Shown here piece after piece: positions 8,544 through 19,600 of a DNA stretch of 64,000 nt (position 1 is the stretch's first letter; every line of letters starts with the position of its first letter). The translations under genes and the position numbers were made by a program. The stretch covers positions 124,001 to 188,000 of the forward strand of contig CAVSEP010000005.1 of assembly GCA_963726995.1 (NCBI GenBank), written 5' to 3'. The notes under the pieces are model-generated. The model saw only the letters and a list, made by a program, of their open reading frames with translations, was not told the origin of the DNA and did no database searches. This DNA is from DAIDKA01 sp963726995. Lineage in GTDB: Bacteria; Pseudomonadota; Gammaproteobacteria; Steroidobacterales; Steroidobacteraceae.

Positions 8544-8848
8544 CGGTTGGCGCAACAGCGACGGGGCAAGCCGCGACCGACAGTCATTGTGCAAACAGAT
8601 GCGCTACCGGCCGCCCATGCTTCGGTAGTGGTGTGTCAGATGACGCCCGAATTGAGCGACACCACGGAGTCTTGAGTGACGATCGATCCAATCACAATCA
8701 ATGGGTTGCGTGTGAGATCGCAAGTGATGGCCGATAAGCTGGTGACGATTCGGCGCGAAAGTTTCGGGCGTCGGATCGGGCGTCTCGCGAGAAAGATATA
8801 GCCCGCCTCAACATCGTTTTGGCATTCGTTATGGGCTTGGCGGACTAA
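8522..8848 (+). pseudogene. mazF-like toxin remnant, frameshifted
   Basis: MazF toxins are mRNA interferases. Here the N-terminus MHCGDVVTVGA reads from the ATG at 8522. After about 45 bp the homology continues in another frame (GKPRPTVIVQTDALPAAHASVVVCQ, ends quoted: GKPRP and VVVCQ) and meets a stop near 8674. It resumes with RSQVMADKLVTIRRE and GRRIGRLA, then in a further frame with IARLNIVLAFVMGLAD and TAA at 8846-8848. At least two frameshifts and one in-frame stop make it inactive unless the sequence is wrong. The residual sequence still gives the complete family outline. Confidence 0.75.
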
Positions 8849-9002
8849 ATCGCGGCAATTGCGGTGGGCACACACGACGAAATCCACTGCGAGGGACGAC
8901 AGGGCTTGACCGACGATGAGCAGCCCTGCCATTGATCTGACCTTCTGGAAGGAGCTGTTTGCGACGACGATGACCGCGGCAGGGCGGCAAGTTGAGCGCC
9001 GA

Positions 9003-9968
9003 TCAGAGTCCCACGCCTATCGACGGCCCGTACGACGGATCCCGCAGCGGCCAGTAGATCTCCCCAGTAGGCGCCTTGATGTAGTTGGTGACAGACCCGG
9101 TAAACTTGCTGCTGTCGGCGTGCGCCCAGAACCCGGCGCGCAGCGTTATCGCCTGGTCGTAGTCATTCAGCACCTGGACATAGGCCAAAGCCCAGGCCGT
9201 AAGTGAGCTGGACGCGGTTCCACGCGCCTGAGTGAGCAGGGTGCGTCCCTTGTTGAGCTCGGCCAGGGCGAGGGTGCGGGCCTGGGTGAGCGCCTGAGCT
9301 TCACTGCCAAGCGCTGCGTCCTCGACTGCCCGATGCTGTGCGATCGACCGGGTTCCCAGCGGGCCGGTGCAGGACTCCAGGGGCCAGCCCGTCTTGTCGG
9401 TGGGGCAGGTCTTGACGGCGGCCTTGAGATCATCATCGACGGCGCGGTGCCGGGCGCCAGCGCTACCCAATGCCCCATCGAGCAGCGAACGGATCTTCTG
9501 CTGGGCCACGCCGTCCGCGGTTCGCTGGCCGCCGATGAACGCCGCGATTACGCCCGTGGACGCCGCAGCGCCTGCCCCCGCCCGCTGGGCGGCCATTATC
9601 TGGTTCGCCATAGCCATCTTGTCCGCCATGCTCATGGCTTGCATCCGGGTTTGTAGCTGCGCCGCATACGCGGGGTCGGATCTCGCCCCGCCGAGGTCGA
9701 TTCCGGCCGCCGTGCCGGCCGCCTTCATGGCGTCGGTGATCCGGTTCTTGAGTGCCTCGCAAGCCGTCGCGACGAGCAGGGGGCCATGGGGGTCCGAGCG
9801 CACCTGAGAGGCGGTGCCCGCCGCTGTGGCACTGGCTGGTGGCGCTGGAATAGAATTGACCAGTTCGAAGGGGTCCGGCGCGGGGGTGGCCACCGCGACG
9901 CGAAGGCTACCAAGCATCAAAAGCGCCGCGATCACCGGGCGCGACTGAGCGGTTGATCGGATTCGCAT
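9003..9968 (-). CDS. Secreted Ala-rich helical protein, 321 aa
   Basis: Not recognised. MRIRSTAQSRPVIAALLMLGS forms a signal peptide (cleavage near AVA-TP). The mature part is Ala-rich and mostly helical, with a MADKMAMANQIMAAQRAG segment and a GARHRAVDDDLKAAV segment whose sequence is echoed later as IAQHRAVEDAAL. It has three or four cysteines, and the C-terminal 60 residues are less repetitive (WPLRDPSYGPSIGVGL). It is transcribed divergently from the wHTH-kinase gene (146-bp gap), so the two may share a control region. It has the same export character as the gene series at 13292-23970. Confidence 0.65.
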   Translation of the reverse strand: MRIRSTAQSRPVIAALLMLGSLRVAVATPAPDPFELVNSIPAPPASATAAGTASQVRSDPHGPLLVATACEALKNRITDAMKAAGTAAGIDLGGARSDPAYAAQLQTRMQAMSMADKMAMANQIMAAQRAGAGAAASTGVIAAFIGGQRTADGVAQQKIRSLLDGALGSAGARHRAVDDDLKAAVKTCPTDKTGWPLESCTGPLGTRSIAQHRAVEDAALGSEAQALTQARTLALAELNKGRTLLTQARGTASSSLTAWALAYVQVLNDYDQAITLRAGFWAHADSSKFTGSVTNYIKAPTGEIYWPLRDPSYGPSIGVGL

Positions 9969-10114
9969 GCACTTTCTCCTGGACTGCCGGGTGTGGCAAG
10001 CGTGCGGTTGGATGCGGCCGAAAGTCCTGACACGCGGCTCAAAAATTTCTCACAAAGCCGTGCGCAGCAGGACTGCGTACGGGTAATGGCCTGATTCTTC
10101 GGGGGATTGCAGAT

Positions 10115-13100
10115 TTGGCAGTAGGGATTCGATCGGTGCCGCAGGCCGCCACGGGCGCGGCACGGCGTTGGACATTCGGCCACATGCGGCTGGATGAGCG
10201 CACGTTGCAGCTCACTGTGCGCGGACAGGAGGTGCGGCTGCACCGCAAGCCGCTGCTGGTCCTGCTTCACCTCCTGCAGCATCCTGGAGAGGTTGTTACA
10301 AAGGACGAATTGGCCGAGGCCTGTTGGCCCCGGCGCGTTTTGTCGGACACGGTCCTCACCACGACGCTCAACCGCCTGCGCCAGGTTCTGGGCGACGAGA
10401 ATCAGGAGATCATCAAGACCGTCCACGGGTTCGGCTATCGCCTCGCTGCGCCGGTCCGTGTCGAGGAGACGGAGCAGGGTGTCGCGCCGCGCCTGGCGCT
10501 AAGCGCAGGCGACCATCCTCCCTTGCGGCCCACGTGGTCGCTGGTCGAGCGCCTTGGCGCCGGCGGAAGCGGCGAGATCTGGCGCGCCCGTCATGACAAG
10601 ACGGGCGACCAGCGGGTTTACAAGTTTGCGGTCAACGCCGATGCGCTCAAGGCGATCAAGCGTGAGATCACCCTCTACCGTCTGCTGCGCGAGACCGTCG
10701 GCGAGCGTGCGGATCTGGTGCGAATCTTCGACTGGAATCTGGAGACTTCACCGTTCTTTCTCGAGTCCGAGTACGTCGAGGGTGGGGATGTACGGCAGTG
10801 GTCCGAAGTGCAGGGCGGACTGTCCGCCGTGGCCATCGAAACGCGGCTCGATCTTGTCGCTCAATGCGCGGAGATCCTGGCCATCGCTCACGGACTGGGT
10901 GTGATCCATAAGGATCTGAAACCCTCCAACGTTCTCGTCGCCGATCGCGGGCCTGTGCCCCGCATCAAACTGACAGACTTCGGCAGCGGGGCGCTGCTCG
11001 ATTCGGCTCGGCTGTCCAGCCTAGGGATCACGCGCCTCGGGTACACAGCAACGGTCGGAATCTTCGATAGCTCCAGCGGTACGCCCCTGTATTTGTCTCC
11101 GGAAGTGCTTGCCGGCCAGCCCGCTACGGTGCAAGCGGATGTCTATGCGCTTGGCGTGATGCTGTATCAGGCCGTCGTGGGCGATTGGAAGAAGCCGCTC
11201 GCCAGCGGGTGGGAGCGCGAAGTTGCCGATCCGCTGTTGCGCGAGGATATCGCTTCCGCGGTAGATGGTGATCCGGCGCGGCGACTGGCTGATGCAGCTG
11301 ATCTTGCGCGTCGGTTGCGCTCGTTGGATGCCCGCCGTGCGCAGCGGGCTGTCGACGATGCCGAGCGTCAGCGCGCGCATGATCTTCAGCAGCGCCTGGC
11401 TCGTACCGAGTTGCGCCGACGGTGGCTGATGACGACAATCACGGTGCTCGCCGCCGGTCTGGTCGCCACTCTCTTTTTATACGTGCAGTTGCGCAGCAGT
11501 GAGCGTGCTAGGGCGACAGCCCTTGCCCAGGCGCGTAACGAGGCGGCCGCGGCGGCTCAGATCAATGACTACCTCACGTCTTTGTTCGATGCCGCCAGCC
11601 CTGAGGTGGCGGCCGGCAAACCCATCGCGCCGCGTGCTCTGGTCGATGCCGGCCAGGGGCAACTCGCGGATCGCTTTCGGGACCAGCCATTGCAGCGCGC
11701 GCGTCTTCTCGGCACGGTTGGTTCGCTCTACTGCAAGCTCGGACTGCCCGAGGATTGCCGCAAGGATCTCGAGCAGGCGCTCGCCCTCGAGAGCGCAAAC
11801 GGCGGCGCGGACGCCTTGATCCAGGCGCAGCAGCGTTACTGGCTGGCGCAGGCCTATGCCGGGCAGAATCGCTGGGACGACACCGAGAAGACTCTACGCC
11901 TGAGCATCCCGATCTTCGAGGCACGCCTCGCGGCTACCGACTCCACGCTGGCTGCTGCCCGAAGGACGCTCGGCATCGCGTTGAGAAACGAGCAGAAGAC
12001 CACGGAGAGCATCGCCGTTCTCGAGAAAGCACGCGCTGCGCTGCATACACCGAGCGGGGCTGAGAGTCTTGATGCCGCGGATCTGGACGGGGCGCTCGCC
12101 GACAGCTATGCCGACGCAGGTCGCGGCACTGAGGCGTTGAAACTCGACGTTGACCGGGTGGCGATAGTTCGCTCTCGCGCCGGCATCAACGGCTTGCGCT
12201 ACCTCGACGCGCTGCGCGATGTTGCCCACGTGAACGCCGTACTTGGCCACCTGGATACCGCGGAAGAAGCTCAGCGGGAGGTGGTTGCAGGCTACCGCCG
12301 TATCTATGGTGACGACGCTCATGCCGTGATCGACGCCGAGGGCGATCTTGCCGAAGTTCTCAACGAGGAGGACAAGATTCCCGAGGCAGTCGAGTGGGGC
12401 CGCCGCGTGGTACGCAGCTTCCGCGGCCACGTCGGTCCCGACGACCCGGATTTCGCCATCTCGTTGAGCAATCTGGGTGAGTTGCTCGAACAAATCGGTG
12501 AGTATCCGGAGGCGCTGGTCAATCTGCGCGAGTCCTATGAGATTTCGCAGCGCCATTATGGCAACACCAATCTGGAGACATACGTCGTGCGTGCCAACCT
12601 GGGCCGCCTGCTGACCCTGATGCACCGGGACCAGGAGGCCCTGTCGTGGCTGGTGTCGGAGATGCCTGCGTCGATGGAGGGCAACGATGCGCTGCACACC
12701 CGGGCACGCCGGTTCAAGCTGCTGGGTGACTGCTACGCAGACATGGGCCGCGACGATGTTGCGCGACAGTACTACGACCGGGCGCAGGTCGAGTTCAGCA
12801 AGTACCTCAAGCCCGATAGTGACGCCTTTCTGACGATCGCAGCGGGACGCGCGCAGCTGCTGGGTCATGAGGGCAGATACCGGGAGGCGCTGCCAATACT
12901 TCGGGAGGTCGTGGCAGGCTACCGACGCAGTGATCCGCCTGGAGTCGAAAGTGGCTCGACGCTGGCGCTGGAAATGGAGCTCGCCGAGACGCTCGCCGCT
13001 CTGAACCAGACCACCGAGGCAGCCGCGCTCGTCGAGCCGCGCATCGGCGCCATCCAGCAACTCGCGCCGGCCCACCCTGCCCGCCAAAGCCTTCAGCGTC

Positions 13101-13129
13101 TGCAGGCAAGGCTGCACCTGAAGACATAA
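10115..13129 (+). CDS. wHTH - Ser/Thr kinase - TM - TPR regulator, 1004 aa
   Basis: The domain order is visible directly. An OmpR/PhoB-type winged helix spans residues about 20-115 (LTTTLNRLRQVLG recognition region, KTVHGFGYRL wing). A Hanks-type kinase spans about 142-400 with glycine loop GAGGSGE (148-154), K170, HKDLKPSN (265-272), DFG (288-290) and SPEVL. A single TM helix follows at about 437-457, then tetratricopeptide-like repeats to the end. Membrane anchoring would put the DNA-binding and kinase parts in the cytoplasm and the TPRs in the periplasm. Start is TTG at 10115 with GGGGG upstream, the best available but not certain. It precedes, and is a natural regulator for, the exported-protein series at 13292-23970. 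Its ligand and kinase target are unknown. Confidence 0.85.
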   Translation: MAVGIRSVPQAATGAARRWTFGHMRLDERTLQLTVRGQEVRLHRKPLLVLLHLLQHPGEVVTKDELAEACWPRRVLSDTVLTTTLNRLRQVLGDENQEIIKTVHGFGYRLAAPVRVEETEQGVAPRLALSAGDHPPLRPTWSLVERLGAGGSGEIWRARHDKTGDQRVYKFAVNADALKAIKREITLYRLLRETVGERADLVRIFDWNLETSPFFLESEYVEGGDVRQWSEVQGGLSAVAIETRLDLVAQCAEILAIAHGLGVIHKDLKPSNVLVADRGPVPRIKLTDFGSGALLDSARLSSLGITRLGYTATVGIFDSSSGTPLYLSPEVLAGQPATVQADVYALGVMLYQAVVGDWKKPLASGWEREVADPLLREDIASAVDGDPARRLADAADLARRLRSLDARRAQRAVDDAERQRAHDLQQRLARTELRRRWLMTTITVLAAGLVATLFLYVQLRSSERARATALAQARNEAAAAAQINDYLTSLFDAASPEVAAGKPIAPRALVDAGQGQLADRFRDQPLQRARLLGTVGSLYCKLGLPEDCRKDLEQALALESANGGADALIQAQQRYWLAQAYAGQNRWDDTEKTLRLSIPIFEARLAATDSTLAAARRTLGIALRNEQKTTESIAVLEKARAALHTPSGAESLDAADLDGALADSYADAGRGTEALKLDVDRVAIVRSRAGINGLRYLDALRDVAHVNAVLGHLDTAEEAQREVVAGYRRIYGDDAHAVIDAEGDLAEVLNEEDKIPEAVEWGRRVVRSFRGHVGPDDPDFAISLSNLGELLEQIGEYPEALVNLRESYEISQRHYGNTNLETYVVRANLGRLLTLMHRDQEALSWLVSEMPASMEGNDALHTRARRFKLLGDCYADMGRDDVARQYYDRAQVEFSKYLKPDSDAFLTIAAGRAQLLGHEGRYREALPILREVVAGYRRSDPPGVESGSTLALEMELAETLAALNQTTEAAALVEPRIGAIQQLAPAHPARQSLQRLQARLHLKT

Positions 13130-13291
13130 GGCGCTGCAGCGGCCATTCCCCATCGGGTCGCGAGCCGCCCGGCTCGTTTTGTGAGAATTTTTTGAGGAAA
13201 ATTTCAATTCTGATCTGACGGTTGCCGCCAGGCTGCCCGTCGTGGGGAGCGGCCGTAGTGGCCACTCTGCCCTGATGGGAGATGATCGGAG

Positions 13292-16200
13292 TTGGAAACA
13301 GGCTCGTCCACACTGTCTACACTGCCTCGTGCGGGATGGCCGTCGCGATGGCTGCGCGCGGGGCCCGGTTGGCTGGCAGTCGCACTGACGGCTCTCGCGG
13401 CTGGCCTGGGGGCCGGTGCGGTAGCGGCTGACAAGAGCCAGCCAACCAGCGTTACGCTCTTTTCGGACGCGGCCAGCAACAGTCAGCTCATCCTGAGCAT
13501 CACTCAGATCAGCGGAAGTTGTCCCGGCGCCGGGCAGTCCGGTAACGGCACGATCGCTTCTTTGGTGCTTTTCGGGCACGACCTGACCGCGCTCGCCGGC
13601 GCGGCTCCCGCGGTGCCGTTTCAGAACCTGTGCATTGACGCTGCCGGCAATGTAACCGGCGGCAGCGTCAAATTGGGCTCGGACTACTCGACGCCGTTGA
13701 TCTTTGGCGGGCTCGGTCTCACGCTGGGGCAGGGCACGGCCCTCACGGTGGTCAACCAGCCGGATGCCCTCTGCAAGAGCGTGCCTTGCCTCAAGTTCTC
13801 CGGCAGCAACATCAGGCTGGCGCTGCCGTTGCGCGATGCTGCGGGTACGGCCGCCGAAGTCGCCATTCCCGACGGCTCGCTGGCACTCGCAGTCGGGAGC
13901 GGTTTCGCGCTTACAGCCAAGGGTCTGCAGCTCAGAAATGCTCTCGCCGATGGCTCCGTCGGGTTAGGTGGTTTCTCCTTCACTCTTGGCAGCGGCAAGC
14001 AGACTGGAATCGATCTCGACATTGCGCGGGCTGACGGCGTCACACAAGCGCTGACCGTGACGGTGCATCAACCGCAGGTAACCGTGCCCCTGCCGATCGC
14101 CGGGGTTCTCTCCCAGGACGTGCATGGCCTGACGCTCAAAGCGGACTCCGTCGCCGTCAACAAGAGCGGCGAGATCGAAATTGCCAACGGTGTTGCGCAG
14201 AACATCAACCTGCCTCTGGCTGCACCGCTCGACTTCATCATCCAGGCGGCCTCCGTCACCTTCGACAAGCGCTTCGACGATCAGGATATGGTGGTCAAGA
14301 AGAACGACTGCATCCTCACCGGCGCGAAGCTCTCCTTGCCGGCCATGGTGAGCGACCAGAACAACAACCGTGTGGTGCTGAACATCGTCGGGGCCGAGTC
14401 CGGTGGCGCGTGGGACGTGACCCAAACTCCAGTGCTGGCTATGGACACGCCGGACATTCGGCTCGCCTGGGGCGGGTTCGGCGTGGAAATACCGCAGGGA
14501 ACGAAGAACCTGATCCTCGACCTCTCTACCAGCGCGCGCGATCCGGGCGAGTCGTCCGAACTGGATGCGACTTGGCAGGGTGTGTATGTGGCCCACGCAA
14601 ACCTGCTGCTGCCCAAGACCTTCAGTGACGGTACGAACGACGTATCGATCCAGATGCAGGGACTTGCGATCGGCAATAAGGGCCTGTCGTTGGCGGTCAA
14701 TATGCCGTTCCCGGGTGGTGGCAAGACGATTCAAGTTGCGGGTGGTTTTACGGCCATCCTCCATGACGTGGGCCTCAAGGTGGTGAACAACCACGTCGAT
14801 GCGCAGAGCATGAAGATCGACGCCGACGTGACGCTGCCCATTCTCGGGCCCACGACGTGGGCGATGCAGTTCACTGACTCCGGGAATTTCGTCCTGACGC
14901 TGCAGAACCCGAGCGTGGATGCCATGCTGGGTGGCCAGCCGCTGTTCAGCGGGGCCGATCTGGGCGGCATCCACTTCGACTTGACGAATGCAATATTGCA
15001 GCTCCCGGCGAGCTCCGGCGGGCTGGGGTCCGTCAGGATCTCTGGAGCGCTGTCGCTGAAGAAGTCCGCCGGTACGCCCAGCGACCTGGCGGCCGCCCTT
15101 GATGGGCTCGCCGTCGATTTCACCGATTTGGGGATCGATACCGAGGGCCGCTTCATCCTGCCCGCTTCCGGGCAGTTCACGCTGTCGCATCCGGTCGACA
15201 TCGATCTGAAAGTGCTGAAGCTGGATCTGACGAGCCTGAGCGCCGGCAACAACGACGACGCCAAACACAGTCCGTATCTGCTGTTGAACGGCGGCGTCAC
15301 CGTCGGGGAAGGGTTGCCCGTCACGGCGGAGGTCAATTTCTCCGGGCTCCAGTTGAGCAGCGCGGGTGGCGTGTCGATGAACGGCCTTGAAGTGATGACC
15401 GACGTGGCCGATGTGCTGCGCCTGGACGCCACGCTCCAGCACGTGGACAAGAGTCATGCGGTGTGGCCCACCTCGCCGACGGCCGCACCCGTCGGATGCT
15501 TCCAAAGTGCGCATGTGCCGATCAGTTGTCTGCAGGGCGACCTGAAGTTGAGCGTCAATCTCGGTGCACTATCCATGGGTTCCGGTGAGACTGGGTTCAG
15601 TTTCCAGGCCGGCGGGGGGGCGTGGCTGTTCACCGGTGGCATGAGCTTGCCGGGCGGAGGCATTCCGCTCGGGCAGAGCAACACCAGCTTGTTCGCCTTC
15701 CGTGGTGGAGTCGGTTACAAGGCGCAGGCGGCGGATCAGAACCAGCAGCCGAGCCCCTCGGCGCACATCGGCGATGCTTCCTACATCGTGTATCTGAATC
15801 CGACTCTGCCGGGCGACGATCTGTTGTTTACCGTCGGTACGAGCGTCGGCAGCTCCGAGGACAGTGGGTTCACCTTCATGGCCGACGCGGATGCGATCGT
15901 GACGACGGATCCATTCACGCTCGACTTGAGTGCGCGGGCGATGTTCCAGGAACTGCCAGGGACGAGCTTCGATAACGCCGACCGTACCGCTTACATGGAT
16001 ATCCGCTATGTCGCTCCGGATACACTCCACGCCACGGCTGGCGCCAGTCTTTACTATCCGACACGCAGCATCGATCTGGTGGATGCGCAGGGCACCATGG
16101 ATCTGCTGTTGAGCCCGAGCGAGGCCCACTTCTTCCTCGGCTGGCCGCCGTCCACCAACCCCATCGTGGTCAACATTGGTCTCAACGGTGTCGAGAAGTT

Positions 16201-16645
16201 CACCTTCTCGGGTGGCCTCGGCGTGCACATCCTCGGGAGCGGCAATCAGTCGATCGACGCCGACCCGTACTCCGGAAGCACCAGTCCGTGGTTCGCTGCT
16301 GCGCTGAGCTGGCATGGGGAAATCGGCCCCTTGAGCGCCGACATCAGCGGTAACGCGGACATCAGTCTGCAGAACGACGGGCACATCAACACGATCGTCG
16401 GTTCGGTCGCCGCAACCGGCCAAGCGGACTTCGGTCCTTTCAGCGCTAGTGCGTTGGGCGAGCTGAGTCTGGCGTATCTGGCGAAGGGCCAGTCCGTGAG
16501 CCTTCCGACCGCGGACGGCGGCAGTCAGACGATCAAGGCGGACATAGGTGATGAGATCTATGCGGATGGCGAAGTGAAGGGTTGTGGCTCGGTGTTCGGC
16601 GTCTCAAAGTGCTTGAATCTCGATGTCTCCGATACGCTCAATTAA
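13292..16645 (+). CDS. Large exported protein, about 1117 aa, unrecognised
   Basis: A hydrophobic stretch (PGWLAVALTALAAGLGAGAVA) near residue 25-45 acts as a signal peptide. The rest is a long, Gly/Ser/Asp-rich beta-type sequence full of alternating hydrophobics (for example LDLSTSARDPGES, LGVHILGSGNQS), without charged domains or enzyme motifs. It ends VKGCGSVFGVSKCLNLDV. This suggests stacked beta domains or a barrel on the cell surface; I cannot name the family. The start is uncertain: TTG at 13292 is the first possible codon after a stop but has no well-spaced ribosome site. The next gene overlaps it by 23 bp. Confidence 0.7.
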   Translation: METGSSTLSTLPRAGWPSRWLRAGPGWLAVALTALAAGLGAGAVAADKSQPTSVTLFSDAASNSQLILSITQISGSCPGAGQSGNGTIASLVLFGHDLTALAGAAPAVPFQNLCIDAAGNVTGGSVKLGSDYSTPLIFGGLGLTLGQGTALTVVNQPDALCKSVPCLKFSGSNIRLALPLRDAAGTAAEVAIPDGSLALAVGSGFALTAKGLQLRNALADGSVGLGGFSFTLGSGKQTGIDLDIARADGVTQALTVTVHQPQVTVPLPIAGVLSQDVHGLTLKADSVAVNKSGEIEIANGVAQNINLPLAAPLDFIIQAASVTFDKRFDDQDMVVKKNDCILTGAKLSLPAMVSDQNNNRVVLNIVGAESGGAWDVTQTPVLAMDTPDIRLAWGGFGVEIPQGTKNLILDLSTSARDPGESSELDATWQGVYVAHANLLLPKTFSDGTNDVSIQMQGLAIGNKGLSLAVNMPFPGGGKTIQVAGGFTAILHDVGLKVVNNHVDAQSMKIDADVTLPILGPTTWAMQFTDSGNFVLTLQNPSVDAMLGGQPLFSGADLGGIHFDLTNAILQLPASSGGLGSVRISGALSLKKSAGTPSDLAAALDGLAVDFTDLGIDTEGRFILPASGQFTLSHPVDIDLKVLKLDLTSLSAGNNDDAKHSPYLLLNGGVTVGEGLPVTAEVNFSGLQLSSAGGVSMNGLEVMTDVADVLRLDATLQHVDKSHAVWPTSPTAAPVGCFQSAHVPISCLQGDLKLSVNLGALSMGSGETGFSFQAGGGAWLFTGGMSLPGGGIPLGQSNTSLFAFRGGVGYKAQAADQNQQPSPSAHIGDASYIVYLNPTLPGDDLLFTVGTSVGSSEDSGFTFMADADAIVTTDPFTLDLSARAMFQELPGTSFDNADRTAYMDIRYVAPDTLHATAGASLYYPTRSIDLVDAQGTMDLLLSPSEAHFFLGWPPSTNPIVVNIGLNGVEKFTFSGGLGVHILGSGNQSIDADPYSGSTSPWFAAALSWHGEIGPLSADISGNADISLQNDGHINTIVGSVAATGQADFGPFSASALGELSLAYLAKGQSVSLPTADGGSQTIKADIGDEIYADGEVKGCGSVFGVSKCLNLDVSDTLN

Positions 16646-19600
16646 CAAGCTCAGCGCCGCGAGTGTTGGGCTATTCCTACTCGTTTGCCCCTATCCGGAG
16701 GCACACGTCGCCGCTGCCGCGACCAACACCACGGCAAGCGTCGTCATGCGCGCGGCGGCAGCCGTCAACGCCCAGGGAAACATCGAGATACGAGTGCGCT
16801 GGTCGTTGCAGGACGGCTGGTTGCCCGACGGTGGGTTCAACCTCTATCGCTACGACGGAGCGGTTGTGGCGGCGGGTACGACGGCGCCGCTGAATAAGAG
16901 TCCATTGGGCGTCGTGACGGATGCGACCGCCCCGACGGCGGTGCGTACTGGAAACGCCCATACGATCGCTCTCGCCAGCCTGCTCGGCAAGTCAACATCG
17001 GCCGGTCCGACTACGGCGCTCCCGCCGCTGTCGACGACGGTGACTCGAGGGGCCAGTGCGCAGGCGCAATTCGATCATCTCGCCTCCGCCGCCCGTACGG
17101 CCCACAGCCCGCAGGCTGCACTTGCGACAGTCGCAACGGCTGCCAAGAGCGTCGCTGCAGCGCCGGCGGTTTCGGGCGGCGCGGGGGCTGCCGCTGGCAC
17201 GGCCGCAGCAAAGGTGGCTGTGCAGCCTGTCAAGCGCGCGACGCCAACGGCGGTAGATGTCACGATGCAGGCGCGGCGTACGCTGCTAATGGGTGCCGCA
17301 CTTCATCCTGAGGTGGCTTCGGTCTTAGGGCTTGCCTTCGACGACCCGAACGTCACCGCGGGTCAGACCTACACCTATCGCCTGGCGAGTGCGAAGGACG
17401 GCACGCAGCTTGCGACCACCACGATTACCGTGTCTGGTGACAAGTCGGGCCTCAAGCCGGCTGCGCCGTCCAGTTTGCAGGCGCAGCAACTCAACGCCGA
17501 TAGCGTCGCTTTGCGATGGCAGCGGCTCTCGGCATCCGATGAGGCTGCAATCGGGGTCGCGCAATACGACATCTACCGTCTTTCGCTCCCCGACACGATG
17601 GCGGCATCGCCCGCAAACGCGCAAAAGGTTGCCACACAGGGCGTAAAGCTCAACGACGTCCCGGTCATTGTGACGGACAACGTCGGCGCGAGCCCTGGGG
17701 CGGGGGCGAGCTCCGTCGTGGGCACCGAGGCGGCATCGTTCTTCACCGATACGACCCCGCCGGTGGCGAGCGTGGCGTATCGAGTAACGGTCACGGACAT
17801 CTTCGGTCGCACGAGCGACCCGGCACAACTGGCTTTCACCGTGCAGGATTGGCACAGGCCTTTGCCTGTTCCCTTTGTATCGGTGCAGCTGATGCCGCAA
17901 CAGACCGCCCAACAAGCTGCCTTCCTGACCGCTCGTGCGCGTCAGTACCACCGGACCGCTCCGTTCTTCAAGAACCCACTCGGGACCGCACCGCCTCTGC
18001 AGCAGGCTCTCGTCGTGTGGACTCCGAGCTATCAGGATCCGCGCCAGAATGACATCTGGGGATCGAGCGCAGCGCCAGCTCCGGGGATTGCCTTCCAGAT
18101 CTATCGCATTGACACCGAGCAACCGGGTCAGGCACCGGTGCTCCTCACTCCGACACCGATCACGCCGGCCCTGACGAAGGCCGGGCAATTGCCGAGCGCG
18201 GCGCCCGTATCTACATTGATTCCGTCAGTTCAACTGCACGCCAATAACGCTCGGGATGCATTGGCGACGGCGGCGTGCCTCCAGATTGCTCAGGGGACCG
18301 GGAGCACCGCGGCGCAGGCGGGTTGCACGAATGTTTCGGCGAACGCTCAGTGGGAGAACACGCTGCTGTCGCCTCTGAACGTGTACACCTACACCGATAC
18401 CGCCATCAGCAAGGATCACTATTATCAGTATCTTGTTGTCGCGGTCTTCACGCGCAACTCACAGCCGTCTTCGCCGAGCACGAGCAATATGCTCCCGTAT
18501 CCGGACCTGACTCCTCCTGCGACGGTCAGCAATTTGACGAGTTCGTTCACGGCGGCGACGCCCCTCGAGGCGCCTCACTCCGCTCCGACGTCTGCGTCCA
18601 CCGCAGGGGGGGCGGGCGGCGCGTCTGCCGGTGGTAGCTCGTCCGCAGTGATGGCGTCGGCGAAAGGCGGCGGCACGGCTGTGGCCACCAAAGCCGATAG
18701 GGCGAGTGGTGCAACACATACGAGTGGGTTCGCTCTGAACAATTGGTCCGCTCCCCTGGTCAAGCCGCCGCCGCGAGATTGGGGCGGGAGTCTGGCGCTC
18801 TCGTGGACTGCCGGGCAGCAAGATGCGAAGTACGAGATCTATCGCGCCAACGCCACTCGGCCGAAGTCGATGCAACACGCACCAGCGATTCCGGTCACGA
18901 GTGGTTGCGCCTCTGTCGGCACTTCGGGCGCCGCGCCGACCGGCTCCGGCGCTACCCACACGACCGTAGCCCCCACTGGAGGCGGCTCGGGAGCGGCGCA
19001 TGCCTCAGGCTCTTATAGCTCCGCTGCGCTGGCACACCCTTGCACTTCGATCAGCGCGGCTCTCGTTTCCATGAGTTGGCAGACATTCGGTGACCCATTC
19101 GGCACTGGCGGGGCTGAAGGCGGGCTCAAAGACTCCGACTTCGTATTACTGGGAACGACCCAGCAGCCCCGATACGTCGATCAGCTCTCCCGTTCCGATG
19201 CGGAGTATTACGTCTACCGGATCGTACCGTTAAACCGCTGGAACGTTCCTGGTCCGCTACTGTCGCTCGCGGTTCGGGTACCGGCAACCTTGCCCCCGAC
19301 GAGGCCCAAGTTGATGCTCGGTACACCGGCGGCTGATAGCGGAGTGCAGGTCGAGTTCGTGCCCGACGGCGACTCGGGTGACGAGGTCGTAACGTACGAG
19401 CTTTGGCGCAGTACGCTCTCGCAGGGCGGTGCGGCCGCAAGTGGCTATTCGGCTGGTACAGCCGCGTCGGCTGGAATGACGGCAAACGGAAACACAGCCG
19501 GTTCGGGTGCGGCTGGCGCGACCGGCGCAAAGTTGGCGTTGGGAGCCAACGGCAGTACCGCGCACAACCTCACGCTGGTCAACAGTGCCGCTCGCTACGG

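Noticed and set aside
8916..9206. Open frame starting MSSPAIDLTFWKELF on +
   Set aside because: It runs mostly antisense to the secreted-protein gene at 9003-9968 and has shadow-like composition after residue 30. At most the first 90 bp could be a remnant of a lost gene.
11894..13579. Long open frame of 561 codons on the minus strand
   Set aside because: It is a mirror of the high-GC kinase-TPR gene; composition is His/Arg/Gln-rich with no domain.
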